Shown: positions 12,188 through 26,270 of the stretch, one piece after another | Position numbering within the stretch: the first letter of the stretch is position 1 | Layout of the letters: every line of letters begins with the position of its first letter | Program-made: the position numbers and the translations under genes | Notes under the pieces: model-generated | Databases searched by the model: none | What the model was told of the DNA's origin: nothing | The model's input: the letters and a program-made list of their open reading frames with translations, nothing else | Assembly: GCA_022495995.1 (NCBI GenBank) | Contig: JAFEMH010002503.1 | Location: 124,001-188,000 of the forward strand | Length of the DNA stretch: 64,000 nucleotides | Direction of reading: 5' to 3' | Source of the DNA: Adenophora triphylla var. japonica | Lineage: Eukaryota; Streptophyta; Magnoliopsida; Asterales; Campanulaceae

Positions 12188-15100
12188 GTGGTATCAGAGC
12201 CCCGTTCGTATGGTTAAGTTTGAATTAACATGCTAGAATGATTATATAAATTGTTTATATGTTCGTTGCATGTTTTTGTATGCGATAGAATTTTGATTGT
12301 TTATGTGAAACAATGTGAAAATCGTTTTCGAATTATGTTGAATTAAATCTGTAAAAGGGTTGTTTTATATGATTTAATTGCATGTAATCTGAATTGATTG
12401 AAATCTGGAAATCCTGCGAACTGGCTACCTATGTCGTGCGACATAGTAGGCCACAGGAGGAAATCTGGTAATCTGGCCAGTTATGTCACGCGACATAACT
12501 AGCCACTGGCTAGTTATGTCACGCGACATAATAAGCCAAATCTGGGCAGAATCAGTTTGTTTAATTTTTCTGCTAATCTATGATTGTGTTTGCAATCTGA
12601 GATGTTTTATGTCTTAATCTGGATGCTATAAATTTCTGGAAATAAAATTTATGGGGCTATGCTAGATTAATTCATTGTTTATGATGCATGCTTAATTAAT
12701 TCAAATGTGTTTTATTAATTGTTGCGATGCATGAATTTATTGTTCTTAAGTGTTAAGAATTTTATTAGATGTTTAGTTGAAACATTGATTTATAGTTTCC
12801 TAATATGTTTAGATTTAGACATTGTAAATTTTGGATTTTATCATTGTTTATGGAAACAAGTCATAATTACGCGAAATTTTAAAAGGAAACTAATTATTTA
12901 TAAAAGGTAGTGATTATGTTGCCAAATCAGAGTTGATTTCTAATTGTGCATGACTAGGAGAGTTCTGTCTAAGGAAGAGTTGGTACTTAAGTAGTCCTTG
13001 TGGCTCACCTATCTTCCTGGGAACTTACCTGGTGCATGATTATGACTATCTTTGCTGATATGCTTATAATCCACCTTAAAGAACCTTCATTTAACTTTTA
13101 AGTTCTTTATGCCAATCCATGATTTAAACACTTGAGACCACTCGGATAATTTTGGGTGGGCTTGCCATAGCAAGGTACTTTGATTCTATTCCGTTTGCGA
13201 GCAAGATGAGGAAATGGTGGTTCCTATACGTTTAAAATGGATGAACTTAATTGAGTTATCAAAATGGTTTTGGACCCAAGGCATAAGATGAGATTAAAAT
13301 ATGCTTGTACATATGATGTCTTAAATAAATCTCATAAAAGATTTTAAGAGTCATATACGATATGATTGATGTTTTCTACCTAATTAGTTTAATCTTGAGC
13401 GGTGCGCCATAGCGTACTTGAGATTAAATTAAAGTTGGATCTTAGCCCATTGAATGCATATTATGCTTATTTGCATTGGAAGGTGTATGATTTAGTGGGA
13501 GTATTTGTAAAATACATTATTTTCTCTTAAATGATAAATGTGTTGATATTGATATGTGTTCATATAATTTGTATATTTTGTTGTAGAAGTAGCATTACAT
13601 AATGATAATTGCGATTCGTCCTTATGAAGGACGAAGTTCGAAAGGAACGATACATTTAATTCGATTGGATCAAAAAGCCTAAAGAATGGTTCTTAGGTAA
13701 ATGTGTTCGTTCTTAACGAATCCGTTCCTACTGAACCCATTGCAAATGTTGCAAAGGGCAAATAAGGAAGCAACATTAGAAACATATTGATGATTCTGAC
13801 AATATTGCTTGCCTTGTATTTGCCACCATGTTTAAAGGCTCTTATGAAGAACCTTGAGCACATGATAACTATTCTTTTGTTCTAGCATAATGCAAAAGGG
13901 AAATGTTCCAAGTGCAAGCTAGGCAAAAGATATATGTTGTGGTGAAGGCTCTTAATTCATGAGATGAAAGAAGGAGCAATCCGCAAATTGTGTTAATGGT
14001 TGACACAAGAAAAGGGTTCATAAAGGAAGGAAAAGAAGGTAAAGCAAAGGTTGCTAAACCTAAGGCAAAAGTTGCAAAGCCAAAGAGGCTAAATCCAAAG
14101 TGTCTCAAAAGGATGCAGTTTGCTACCAATGCAATAAGATTGGTCAGTGGAAGCAAAGTTGCAAGGCTTATTTGGAAGGCCTAAAAGGTGAAGAAGGGCA
14201 ATATGATTGCTACTACTTCAAGTATCTATATGATAGATATTTTTCTTTCGAATTCTTGTTCTTGGGTATATGATACCGGATTGGATCCCACATTTGTTTA
14301 AATGTGCAAGGAACAAAGAATAGAAAGCTACTCAAATAAGGTAAATTAAACCTAAGCATGGGAATGGAGCAAGAGTTGCTACATTAGCCATAAGGGACTT
14401 ATGAAGTCACTTTACCTTGTGAAGTAGTACTTGTTTTGAATAAGTATGACTACGTTCCGAATTTGAGTAGGAGTATTATTTCCGTTTCTTAAATGGATGA
14501 TTGAAGGATATAATTTTCTTATTTTCAATAAAAAGTTTTATATTTATTTAATAATATGCCTTATTGTAATGCATATGTCATTAAATGGTCTTCATATCCT
14601 TGATGATGAGAAACAAAATAATATTGAAGATATCTATAATATAAATGGGAAATCTAAACCGAACAATATGAACAAAGCGTTCATATGGCATTGCCGGCTT
14701 GGTCAAATAAATAAGAAACATATATCTAAACTCTATTAACATGAACTTTTAGACTCATATGACCATGAATCATTTGAGGAATTTGGATCTTATTTATTGG
14801 GATTATCGACCAAACCACCCTACACTAAAGTAGTGGGAGGGCTAGTGACTTATTGGTCATTATACATGAGATGTATGTGGACTGTTAAGTAGCATTGCTA
14901 GGGGAAGACTTCGGTATTTCATCACATTTCACTAAAGACTTATCTAGATATGACGATGTCTATCTGATGAAGTCCAAAGGTGAATTGTTTGAGATGTTTC
15001 GAACATTTCAAGATGATATACAAAACAACTTGGTAAAACTATTAAGTACTTCGATTAGATCGAGGTGGTGAATATTTGAGCCAAGAGTTTGACAATCATC

Positions 15101-17296
15101 TCAAAACTATGAAATCGTTTCAAAGTTGACTCCACCCAGAACACCACATTGTATGGTGTGTCTGAAAGGAGGAATTGAACCTTGTTTGACATGGTTCATT
15201 CGATGATGTGTCAAGTTGACTTTCCTAATTCCTTTTGAGGATATGCATTAGAAATGATGCGATTACACTGAATCGAGTCCCTACTAAATCGGTTCCTATG
15301 GCCCCACGTGAGATGTGGCATGGAAGAAAACTTAGTTTGTCTTTCATGAAGATTTGGGGTTGCGAATCTTATGTAAAGAGACTTTCCTCTTATAAGTTAG
15401 CACCAAATTTGACAAAGGTTATTTTCGGAAATTAATCTTACAACCACAAAGAGAACAAAATGTTTGTTGCTCTATACGATTCGTTTCTTGAGAAATAGTT
15501 TCTCAATAAAGAATCTAGTGGGAGTAAAATTAATCTTGAAAGAAGTTCAAGAACCCGAAAATAATATGAACCAAGAGTAGAGACGGAACCAAGTTCACAA
15601 AGAGTTGTGGAACTGGTTCAAGATGCACAAGTCCATCGTAGATTAGATAGGTCACGATCCGAACTCAAGGAATAGTGATTTCTCGTTGCGGAAAGTGATG
15701 AAGTGGAAAGTCATTAAGAATGACGATCCTACTTGCTATCAAGAAGCGATATCCTCCCCTAATATGGATAAATGGTTAGGAACCATGGAGTCCGAATTGC
15801 AATCCATGTTTGATGATCAAGTTTGGAACTTGATTGAGCTACCTGAAGGTGTAAAAACTAAAGGGATGCAAGTAGGTCTTCAAGACCGACATGGATGTGA
15901 AGGTGTATACTTTCAAGACTAAAGGTTGTAACAAAGGGATTTAGGTAAATTCATAGTATTGACTATGTTGAAACCTTTTTCGCCAGTTACAATGTCGAAG
16001 TCTGTTAGAATTTCAATTGCCATTATCGCATATTGTGACTATGTGATATGACAAATGGATGTCAAACGACTTTCTTTAAATGGAAAGATTATTAAGGATG
16101 TGTAGAGTACACAACCAGAATAGTTTGTCGATCCAAGAAACTCTAATAGAGTATGCATGTTGCAAAGATCCATGAGATGGGTTGAAGCAAGCTTAAAGGA
16201 ATTGGAATCTTCGTTTTGATGAATTGGTCAAAGAGTTTGACTTTATCAAGTACGAAGATGAACCTTGTGTATGCATGAAATTCAGTGGGAGCATGGTATT
16301 ATTTCTATTATTTATTACAATGATATCTTACTCATTGGAAAAACAAGTTTCGACACTTAAGACTATTAAGTCTTGGTCAAGGAAAGATTTCTCAATGAAA
16401 GATATGGGTGAAGCCGCTTACATCCTTGGCATCAAGATCTATAAAGATGGATCTAGAAGGATAAATTGGTTTGAGTCAAAGTGTTCACATTGACAAGATT
16501 CTTATAAGAGTCTAAGAAGAGTAGCTTGTCAATGGATCATGGTACTTCTCTTAGCAATACTCATTGTCTTATGACAACTGATGAGCAAAAGGAAAATGAA
16601 TGAAGTTCCATATACTTCGGCATTTGGATCTGTCATGTATGCCATGATTTGTACTAGACCCAACGTCTCATATGCTCTCTAAGCATGATGAGTCGATACC
16701 AATCTGATCCTGATATAAACCATTGGATGGGAGTCAAGATGATCCTTAAGTACTTAAGAAGAACTAAGGATATGTTCTTGGTATTTGAAAGATTGGAAGT
16801 TAATCTTGTTGTAAGGGTTACATAGGTGCTAGCTTCCAAACAAACAAAGTTAATTTAAAATCGCAATTAGAATTTTTGTTTATGCTTATTAGAGGTGCAA
16901 TTTTGTTGGAAGAGTTCCAAGCAGAAATTGTAGCCTATTCTACTGCTAAGGCCGAATTTTAGCAATATATGATGAGGCTAAAAGAGGCAGTTTGGATCAA
17001 AAGTTCATTAGTGTTTTGTTCCAAGTATCACTAATCGGTGAAACTTTTGTTATGACAAATAGTGGTGCCACTTGTGCAAACAATGGAATCAAGGTCACAA
17101 CAGCGATCTAAACACTCACTTAGACGTTCTTCGAGAAATTCATGAAGAATGAGAAGACGTTAAAATATACAAAGTATCAACCGATGATGACATAAGGGAT
17201 TCACTTACAAAGACCCTCGCACAGGCGGAAGCATGATGGTCATGTTAGATCCATGAGTATTCGATACATAAATGGAGCCTAGTGCAAGTGGGAGAC
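12188..17296 (+). mobile_element. copia array: internal region 1, decayed gag-pol
   Basis: This Ty1/copia internal domain starts with the primer-binding site and ends with the polypurine tract aagtgggagac before LTR 2. No long reading frame survives. Fragments that can still be read are a nucleocapsid zinc knuckle near 14117-14165 (the histidine is Gln here, CAG, but His in unit 2), a GAG-pre-integrase piece (about 14610-14740, with WHCRLGQINKKH), integrase scraps near 15060, and reverse-transcriptase pieces near 16220-16490, including a degenerate catalytic box. The element is non-autonomous. Confidence 0.88.
12422..12538. repeat. three 32-bp imperfect dyads behind the copia primer-binding site
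   Basis: Three inverted-repeat blocks lie at 12422-12453, 12474-12505 and 12507-12538. Each has outer arms TGGC.../...GCCA and the core TATGTC(A/G)YGCGACATA. A fourth copy lies in each LTR (11660-11691 in LTR 1). The set recurs in the other units. As RNA each could fold into a hairpin. Confidence 0.8.
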
Positions 17297-18649
17297 TGTT
17301 GGTGTAATGCCCTAGGCTTTAGTTATGTTTAACTGAAAACCGTTATGTATCATCTTTATCGTTTATGTTTATTATTTGATTATTATATAGTTTGCATATT
17401 TATTGTAATAATCTCCGTCCCTGATTATTAAGAGAATAATTAGTATAATTGTCAATGGATAATCATATGATGATTATATGCATAGAGATGCACATTGAAA
17501 TTATGGGTACTTGTTAGAGAACAAGTGACTGGACTTGACCCGTATGAGATTTATGTCATGGTCAAATGTCATAATTAAATCTCATATGGTCACTTCATTT
17601 AGTCCCTAGACTTGAGATTATCATGACCTTACATATGATGAAAGTTATGTTTGATTTTAGTCAAACGGTATCTTAACACGATATCTATAAAGGCTACCTT
17701 TGGCATGATCGGATTCATGATGGAAAGGATGATAAGTCAAGATGGAATTTGTCCCTCGGAAGAGAGATGTTTTGATTGGGCCCCTCGATGAGTGATAATG
17801 ATAAAAGCGTGTGGCCACACCCCAATATGATTGGACTATCATTATACTCAAGATCGAGAAAGCATTGAACAAATACAAGTTGACGTGGACCATGACTTGT
17901 GTTCAATATAACATCGTGAGACAAAGGGAAAAATGGAAGTGTACCATTGGAAACGTGAACTCTTACGTTGTGTTATTTGGGTAGACATAATGGCTTGCTA
18001 GAGTCCGCATGTCTTATGAGGGTCGATATGATCGGACTCATTGCCAACATAATACAATCCTATTGGGTCACACACAAATAGAATGAGGTTGAACCAAGGG
18101 AAGAATGATTGAGAGTTTCGTATTTGGCAACTTATGTCACGCGACATAACTAGCCACCGCACGCGTTTTGACACTGGTCTCCTAATTCGATTAGGAAACA
18201 TATTCATACTAAAGTAGTATAAATATGAGAGGTATGTTAACCCTAATGGTCTGGCCGAAATTTTCAAGGGAAAATCATAACAAAAATACTCTCAATATTC
18301 TTCCATAAGTTTTAGGAATCTAGCAATTCCCAACCCGAGAATTGTTCTCGACATTCATATTTGTGTGGATTACCAAAAGAGGGTCTTAGTTTTGTTCAAA
18401 CAAATCAAAGACCTAGAGTTCAAATCGAAGATCCAAAGGAGTTGAAGATTCGAAGATTTGAAGATCAAAAGTTTGTGATTACAAATCACATAATTATCCG
18501 TTTGATAGCTCAAGACCGGAAAGCAATTTAGGTTGGTAAACTCTATCTCATAGCAATTCAATTTAATCGTATAGAACGGATCTTAGGGCTTGGATTTTGT
18601 GTTAATTTTATGCTTAATTCCGCTGCGCATGGATCCATAAAACCCAACA
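17297..18649 (+). repeat. copia array: LTR 2 (shared middle LTR)
   Basis: This is a 1,353-bp LTR with the same ends as LTR 1, followed by a variant primer-binding site (agtggtatcgagcc). From about 18000 it accumulates many small indels and substitutions concentrated at CAG/CTG sites relative to LTRs 1 and 3. Confidence 0.92.
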
Positions 18650-21600
18650 AAGTGGTATCGAGCCCCGTTCGTATGGTTAAGTTTGAATTAACATGCTAGA
18701 ATGATTATATAAATTGTTTATATGTTCGTTGCATGTTTTTGTATGCGATAGAATTTTGATTGTTTATGTGAAACAATGTGAAAATCGTTTTCGAATTATG
18801 TTGAATTAAATCTGTAAAAGGGTTGTTTTATATGATTTAATTGCATGTAATCTGAATTGATTGAAACTGAAATCCTGCGGACCGGCTACCTATGTCGTGC
18901 GACATAGTAGGTCACAGGAGGAAATCTGCACTGCGATTATGTCACGCGACATAACTAGCCAGGCTAGTTATGTCACGCGACATAATAAGCCAAATCAAGC
19001 GTAATCGCTTGTTTAATTTTTCGCTAATCTATGATTGTGTTTGCAATCTGAGATGTTTTATGTCTTAATCTGGATGCTATAAATTTCTGGAAATAAAATT
19101 TATGGGGCTATGCTAGATTAATTCATTGTTTATGATGCATGCTTAATTAATTCAAATGTGTTTTATTAATTGTTGCGATGCATGAATTAATTGTTCTTAA
19201 GTGTTAAGAATTTTATTAGATGTTTAGTTGAAACATTGATTTATAGTTTCCTAATATGTTTAGATTTAGACATTGTAAATTTTGGATTTTATCATTGTTT
19301 ATGGAAACAAGTCATAATTACGCGAAATTTTAAAAGGAAACTAATTATTTATAAAAGGTAGTGATTATGTTGCCAAATCAGAGTTGATTTCTAATTGTGC
19401 ATGACTAAGAGAGTTCTGTCTAAGGAAGAGTTGGTACTTAAGTAGTCCTTGTGGCTCACCTATCTTCCTGGGAACTTACCTGGTGCATGATTATGACTAT
19501 CTTTGCTGATATGCTTATAATCCACCTTAAAGAACCTTCATTTAACTTTTAAGTTCTTTATGCCAATCCATGATTTAAACACTTGAGACCACTCGGATAA
19601 TTTTGGGTGGGCTTGCCATAGCAAGGTACTTTGATTCTATTCCGTTTGCGAGCAAGATGAGAAAATGGTGGTTCCTATACGTTTAAAATGGATGAACTTA
19701 ATTGGGTTATCAAAATGGTTTTGGACCCAAGGCATAAGATGAGATTAAAATATGCTTGTACATATGATGTCTTAAATAAATCTCATAAAAGATTTTAAGA
19801 GTCATATACGATATGATTGATGTTTTCTACCTAATTAGTTTAATCTTGAGCGGTGCGCCATAGCGTACTTGAGATTAAATTAAAGTTGGATCTTAGCCCA
19901 TTGAATGCATATTATGCTTATTTGCATTGGAAGGTGTATGATTTAGTGGGAGTATTTGTAAAATACATTATTTTCTCTTAAATGATAAATGTGTTGATAT
20001 TGATATGTGTTCATATAATTTGTATATTTTGTTGTAGAAGTAGCATTACATAATGATAATTGCGATTCGTCCTTATGAAGGACGAAGTTCGAAAGGAACG
20101 ATACATTTAATTCTGATTGGATCAAAAAGCCTAAAGAATGGTTCTTAGGTAAATGTGTTCGTTCTTAACGAATCCGTTCCTACTGAACCCATTGCAAATG
20201 TTGCAAAGGGCAAATAAGGAAGCAACATTAGAAACATATTGATGATTCTGACAATATTGCTTGCCTTGTATTTGCCACCATGTTTAAAGGCTCTTATGAA
20301 GAACCTTGAGCACATGATAACTATTCTTTTGTTCTAGCATAATGCAAAAGGGAAATGTTCCAAGTGCAAGCTAGGCAAAAGATATATGTTGTGGTGAAGG
20401 CTCTTAATTCATGAGATGAAAGAAGGAGCAATCCGCAAATTGTGTTAATGGTTGACACAAGAAAAGGGTTCATAAAGGAAGGAAAAGAAGGTAAAGCAAA
20501 GGTTGCTAAACCTAAGGCAAAAGTTGCAAAGCCAAAGAGGCTAAATCCAAAGTGTCTCAAAAGGATGCAGTTTGCTACCAATGCAATAAGATTGGTCATT
20601 GGAAGCAAAGTTGCAAGGCTTATTTGGAAGGCCTAAAAGGTGAAGAAGGGCAATATGATTGCTACTACTTCAAGTATCTATATGATAGATATTTTTCTTT
20701 CGAATTCTTGTTCTTGGGTATATGATACCGGATTGAATCCCACATTTGTTTAAATGTGCAAGGAACAAAGAATAGAAAGCTACTCAAATAAGGTAAATTA
20801 AACCTAAGCATGGGAATGGAGCAAGAGTTGCTACATTAGCCATAGGGACTTATGAAGTCACCTTACCTTGTGAAGTAGTACTTGTTTTGAATAAGTATGA
20901 CTACGTTCCGAATTTGAGTAGGAGTATTATTTCCGTTTCTTAAATGGATGATGAAGGATATAATTTTCTTATTTTCAATAAAAAGTTTTATATTTATTTA
21001 ATAATATGCCTTATTGTAATGCATATGTCATTAAATGGTCTTCATATCCTTGATGATGAGAAACAAAATAATATTGAAGATATCTATAATATAAATGGGA
21101 AATCTAAACCGAACAATATGAACAAAGCGTTCATATGGCATTGCCGGCTTGGTCAAATAAATAAGAAACATATATCTAAACTCTATTAACATGAACTTTT
21201 AGACTCATATGACCATGAATCATTTGAGGAATTTGGATCTTATTTATTGGGATTATCGACCAAACCACCCTACACTAAAGTAGTGGGAGGGCTAGTGACT
21301 TATTGGTCATTATACATGAGATGTATGTGGACTGTTAAGTAGCATTGCTAGGGGAAGACTTCGGTATTTCATCACATTTCACTAAAGACTTATCTAGATA
21401 TGACGATGTCTATCTGATGAAGTCCAAAGGTGAATTGTTTGAGATGTTTCGAACATTTCAAGATGATATACAAAACAACTTGGTAAAACTATTAAGTACT
21501 TCGATTAGATCGAGGTGGTGAATATTTGAGCCAAGAGTTTGACAATCATCTCAAAACTATGAAATCGTTTCAAAGTTGACTCCACCCAGAACACCACATT

Positions 21601-23746
21601 GTATGGTGTGTCTGAAAGGAGGAATTGAACCTTGTTTGACATGGTTCATTCGATGATGTGTCAAGTTGACTTTCCTAATTCCTTTTGAGGATATGCATTA
21701 GAAATGATGCGATTACACTGAATCGAGTCCCTACTAAATCGGTTCCTATGGCCCCACATGAGATGTGGCATGGAAGAAAACTTAGTTTGTCTTTCATGAA
21801 GATTTGGGGTTGCGAATCTTATGTAAAGAGACTTTTCTCTTATAAGTTAGCACCAAATTTGACAAAGGTTATTTTCGGAAATTAATCTTACAACCACAAA
21901 GAGAACAAAATGTTTGTTGCTCTATACGATTCGTTTCTTGAGAAATAGTTTCTCAATAAAGAATCTAGTGGGAGTAAAATTAATCTTGAAAGAAGTTCAA
22001 GAACCCGAAAATAATATGAACCAAGAGTAGAGACGGAACCAAGTTCACAAAGAGTTGTGGAACTGGTTCAAGATGCACAAGTCCATCGTAGATTAGATAG
22101 GTCACGATCCGAACTCAAGGAATAGTGATTTCTCGTTGCGGAAAGTGATGAAGTGGAAAGTCATTAAGAATGACGATCCTACTTGCTATCAAGAAACGAT
22201 GTCCTCCCCTAATTTGGATAAATGGTTAGGAACCATGGAGTCCGAATTGCAATCCATGTTTGATGATCAAGTTTGGAACTTGATTGAGCTACCTGAAGGT
22301 GTAAAAACTAAAGGGATGCAAGTAGGTCTTCAAGACCGACATGGATGTGAAGGTGTATACTTTCAAGACTAAAGGTTGTAACAAAGGGATTTAGGTAAAT
22401 TCATAGTATTGACTATGTTGAAACCTTTTTCGCCAGTTACAATGTCGAAGTCTGTTAGAATTTCAATTGCCATTATCGCATATTGTGACTATGTGATATG
22501 ACAAATGGATGTCAAACGACTTTCTTTAAATGGAAAGATTATTAAGGATGTGTAGAGTACACAACCAGAATAGTTTGTCGATCCAAGAAACTCTAATAGA
22601 GTATGCATGTTGCAAAGATCCATGAGATGGGTTGAAGCAAGCTTAAAGGAATTGGAATCTTCGTTTTGATGAATTGGTCAAAGAGTTTGACTTTATCAAG
22701 TACGAAGATGAACCTTGTGTATGCATGAAATTCAGTGGGAGCATGATATTATTTCTATTGTTTATTACAATGATATCTTACTCATTGGAAAAACAAGTTT
22801 CGACACTTAAGACTATTAAGTCTTGGTCAAGGAAAGGTTTCTCAATGAAAGATATGGGTGAAGCCGCTTACATCCTTGGCATCAAGATCTATAAAGATGG
22901 ATCTAGAAGGATAAATTGGTTTGAGTCAAAGTGTTCACATTGACAAGATTCTTATAAGAGTCTAAGAAGAGTAGCTTGTCAATGGATCATGGTACTTCTC
23001 TTAGCAATACTCATTGTCTTATGACAACTGATGAGCAAAAGGAAAATGAATGAAGTTCCATATACTTCGGCATTTGGATCTGTCATGTATGCCATGATTT
23101 GTACTAGACCCAACGTCTCATATGCTCTCTAAGCATGATGAGTCGATACCAATCTGATCCTGATAAAAACCATTGGATGGGAGTCAAGATGATCCTTAAG
23201 TACTTAAGAAGAACTAAGGATATGTTCTTGGTATTTGAAAGATTGGAAGTTAATCTTGTTGTAAGGGTTACATAGGTGCTAGCTTCCAAACTAACAAAGT
23301 TAATTTAAAATCGCAATTAGAATTTGTGTTTATGCTTATTAGAGGTGCAATTTTGTTGGAAGAGTTCCAAGCAGAAATTGTAGCCTATTCTACTGCTAAG
23401 GCCGAATTTTAGCAACATATGATGAGGCTAAAAGAGGCAGTTTGGATCAAAAGTTCATTAGTGTTTTGTTCCAAGTATCACTAATCGGTGAAACTTTTGT
23501 TATGACAAATAGTGGTGCCACTTGTGCAAACAATGGAATCAAGGTCACAACAGCGATCCAAACACTCACTTAGACGTTCTTCGAGAAATTCATGAAGAAT
23601 GAGAAGACGTTAAAATATACAAAGTATCAACCGATGATGACATAAGGGATTCACTTACAAAGACCCTCGCACAGGCGGAAGCATGATGGTCATGTTAGAT
23701 CCATGAGTATTCGATACATAAATGGAGCCTAGTGCAAGTGGGAGAC
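18650..23746 (+). mobile_element. copia array: internal region 2, decayed gag-pol
   Basis: This is a near-identical second copy of the internal region at 12188-17296. It has the same interrupted gag, GAG-pre-integrase, integrase and reverse-transcriptase fragments and the same stop codons. The zinc-knuckle histidine (GGTCATTGG near 20596) is kept here. Shared lesions show that the coding decay predates the duplication of the unit. Confidence 0.88.
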
Positions 23747-25108
23747 TGTTGGTGTAATGCCCTAGGCTTTAGTTATGTTTAACTGAAAACCGTTATGTAT
23801 CATCTTTATCGTTTATGTTTATTATTTGATTATTATATAGTTTGCATATTTATTGTAATAATCTCCGTCCCTGATTATTAAGAGAATAATTAGTATAATT
23901 GTCAATGGATAATCATATGATGATTATATGCATAGAGATGCACATTGAAATTATGGGTACTTGTTAGAGAACAAGTGACTGGACTTGACCCGTATGAGAT
24001 TTATGTCATGGTCAAATGTCATAATTAAATCTCATATGGTCACTTCATTTAGTCCCTAGACCTGAGATTATCATGACCTTACATATGATGAAAGTTATGT
24101 TTGATTTTAGTCAAACGGTATCTTAACACGATATCTATAAAGGCTACCTTTGGCATGATCGGATTCATGATGGAAAGGATGATAAGTCAAGATGGAATTT
24201 GTCCCTCGGAAGAGAGATGTTTTGCTTGGGCCCCTCGATGAGTGATAATGATAAAAGCGTGTGGCCACACCCCAATATGATTGGACTATCATTATACTCA
24301 AGATCGAGAAAGCATTGAACAAATACAAGTTGACGTGGACCATGACTTGTGTTCAATATAACATCGTGAGACAAAGGGAAAAATGGAAGTGTACCATTGA
24401 AAACGTGAACTCTTACGTTGTGTTATTTGGGTAGACATAATGGCTTGCTAGAGTCCGCTTATGTCTTATGAGGATCGATATGATCGGACTCATTGCCAAC
24501 ATAATACAATCCTATTGGGTCACACACAAATAGAATGAGTTGGTTGAACCAAGGGAAGAATGATTGAGAGTTTCTGTATTTGGCAACTTATGTCACGCGA
24601 CATAACTAGCCACCAGACGCGTTTTGACAGCCTGGTCTCCTAATTCGATTAGGAAACATATTCATACTAAAGTAGTATAAATATGAGAGGTCTGTTAACC
24701 CTACTGGTCTGGCCGAAATTTTCAAGGGAAAATCATAACAAAAATACTCTCAATATTCTTCCATAAGTTTTAGGAATCTAGCAATTCCCAACCCGAGAAT
24801 TGTTCTCGACATTCATATTTGTGTGGATTACCAAAAGAGGGTCTTAGTTTTGTTCAAACAAATCAAAGACCTAGAGTTCAAATCTGAAGATCCAAAGGAG
24901 TTGAAGATTCGAAGATTTGAAGATCAAAAGTTTGTGATTACAAATCACATAATTATCCGTTCGATAGCTCAAGACCGGAAAGCAATTTAGGTTGGTAAAT
25001 TCTATCTCATAGCAATTCAATTTAATCGTATAGAACGGATCTTAGGGCTTGGGTTTTGTGTTAATTTTATGCTTAATTCCGCTGCGCATGGATCCATAAA
25101 ACCCAACA
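23747..25108 (+). repeat. copia array: LTR 3
   Basis: This is a third full-length LTR (1,362 bp), nearly identical to LTR 1 and preceded by the polypurine tract ggagac. Instead of host DNA it is followed by another primer-binding site and leader. Confidence 0.92.
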
Positions 25109-26228
25109 GTGGTATCAGAGCCCCGTTCGTATGGTTAAGTTTGAATTAACATGCTAGAATGATTATATAAATTGTTTATATGTTCGTTGCATGTTTTTGT
25201 ATGCGATAGAATTTTGATTGTTTATGTGAAACAATGTGAAAATCGTTTTCGAATTATGTTGAATTAAATCTGTAAAAGGGTTGTTTTATATGATTTAATT
25301 GCATGTAATCTGAATTGATTGAAATCTGGAAATCCTGCGAACTGGCTACCTATGTCGTGCGACATAGTAGGCCACAGGAGGAAATCTGGTAATCTGGCCA
25401 GTTATGTCACGCGACATAACTAGCCACTGGCTAGTTATGTCACGCGACATAATAAGCCAAATCTGGGCAGAATCAGTTTGTTTAATTTTTCTGCTAATCT
25501 ATGATTGTGTTTGCAATCTGAGATGTTTTATGTCTTAATCTGGATGCTATAAATTTCTGGAAATAAAATTTATAGGGCTATGCTAGATTAATTCATTGTT
25601 TATGATGCATGCTTAATTAATTCAAATGTGTTTTATTAATTGTTGCGATGCATGAATTAATTGTTCTTAAGTGTTAAGAATTTTATTAGATGTTTAGTTG
25701 AAACATTGATTTATAGTTTCCTAATATGTTTAGATTTAGACATTGTAAATTTTGGATTTTATCATTGTTTATGGAAACAAGTCATAATTACGCGAAATTT
25801 TAAAAGGAAACTAATTATTTATAAAAGGTAGTGATTATGTTGCCAAATCAGAGTTGATTTCTAATTGTGCATGACTAGGAGAGTTCTGTCTAAGGAAGAG
25901 TTGGTACTTAAGTAGTCCTTGTGGCTCACCTATCTTCCTGGGAACTTACCTGGTGCATGATTATGACTATCTTTGCTGATATGCTTATAATCCACCTTAA
26001 AGAACCTTCATTTAACTTTTAAGTTCTTTATGCCAATCCATGATTTAAACACTTGAGACCACTCGGATAATTTTGGGTGGGCTTGCCATAGCAAGGTACT
26101 TTGATTCTATTCCGTTTGCGAGCAAGATGAGGAAATGGTGGTTCCTATACGTTTAAAATGGATGAACTTAATTGGGTTATCAAAATGGTTTTGGACCCAA
26201 GGCATAAGATGAGATTAAAATATGCTTG
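25109..26228 (+). mobile_element. copia array: truncated third internal region
   Basis: The sequence repeats the first ~1.12 kb of the internal region (equivalent to 12188-13307) and stops abruptly at atatgcttg. The next base begins unrelated DNA. No LTR or CATCC duplication is found at this right border, so the array ends in a deletion or recombination breakpoint. Confidence 0.88.
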
Positions 26229-26270
26229 ATTGAACTGAGTTCGTATTAACTGGGTAAGCTTTTCTGGGAC

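Noticed and set aside
13990..14184. Lys-rich 64-codon frame (KAKVAKPK) as a nuclear protein
   Set aside because: It is a decayed piece of copia gag linker next to the zinc knuckle, repeated at 20442-20636.
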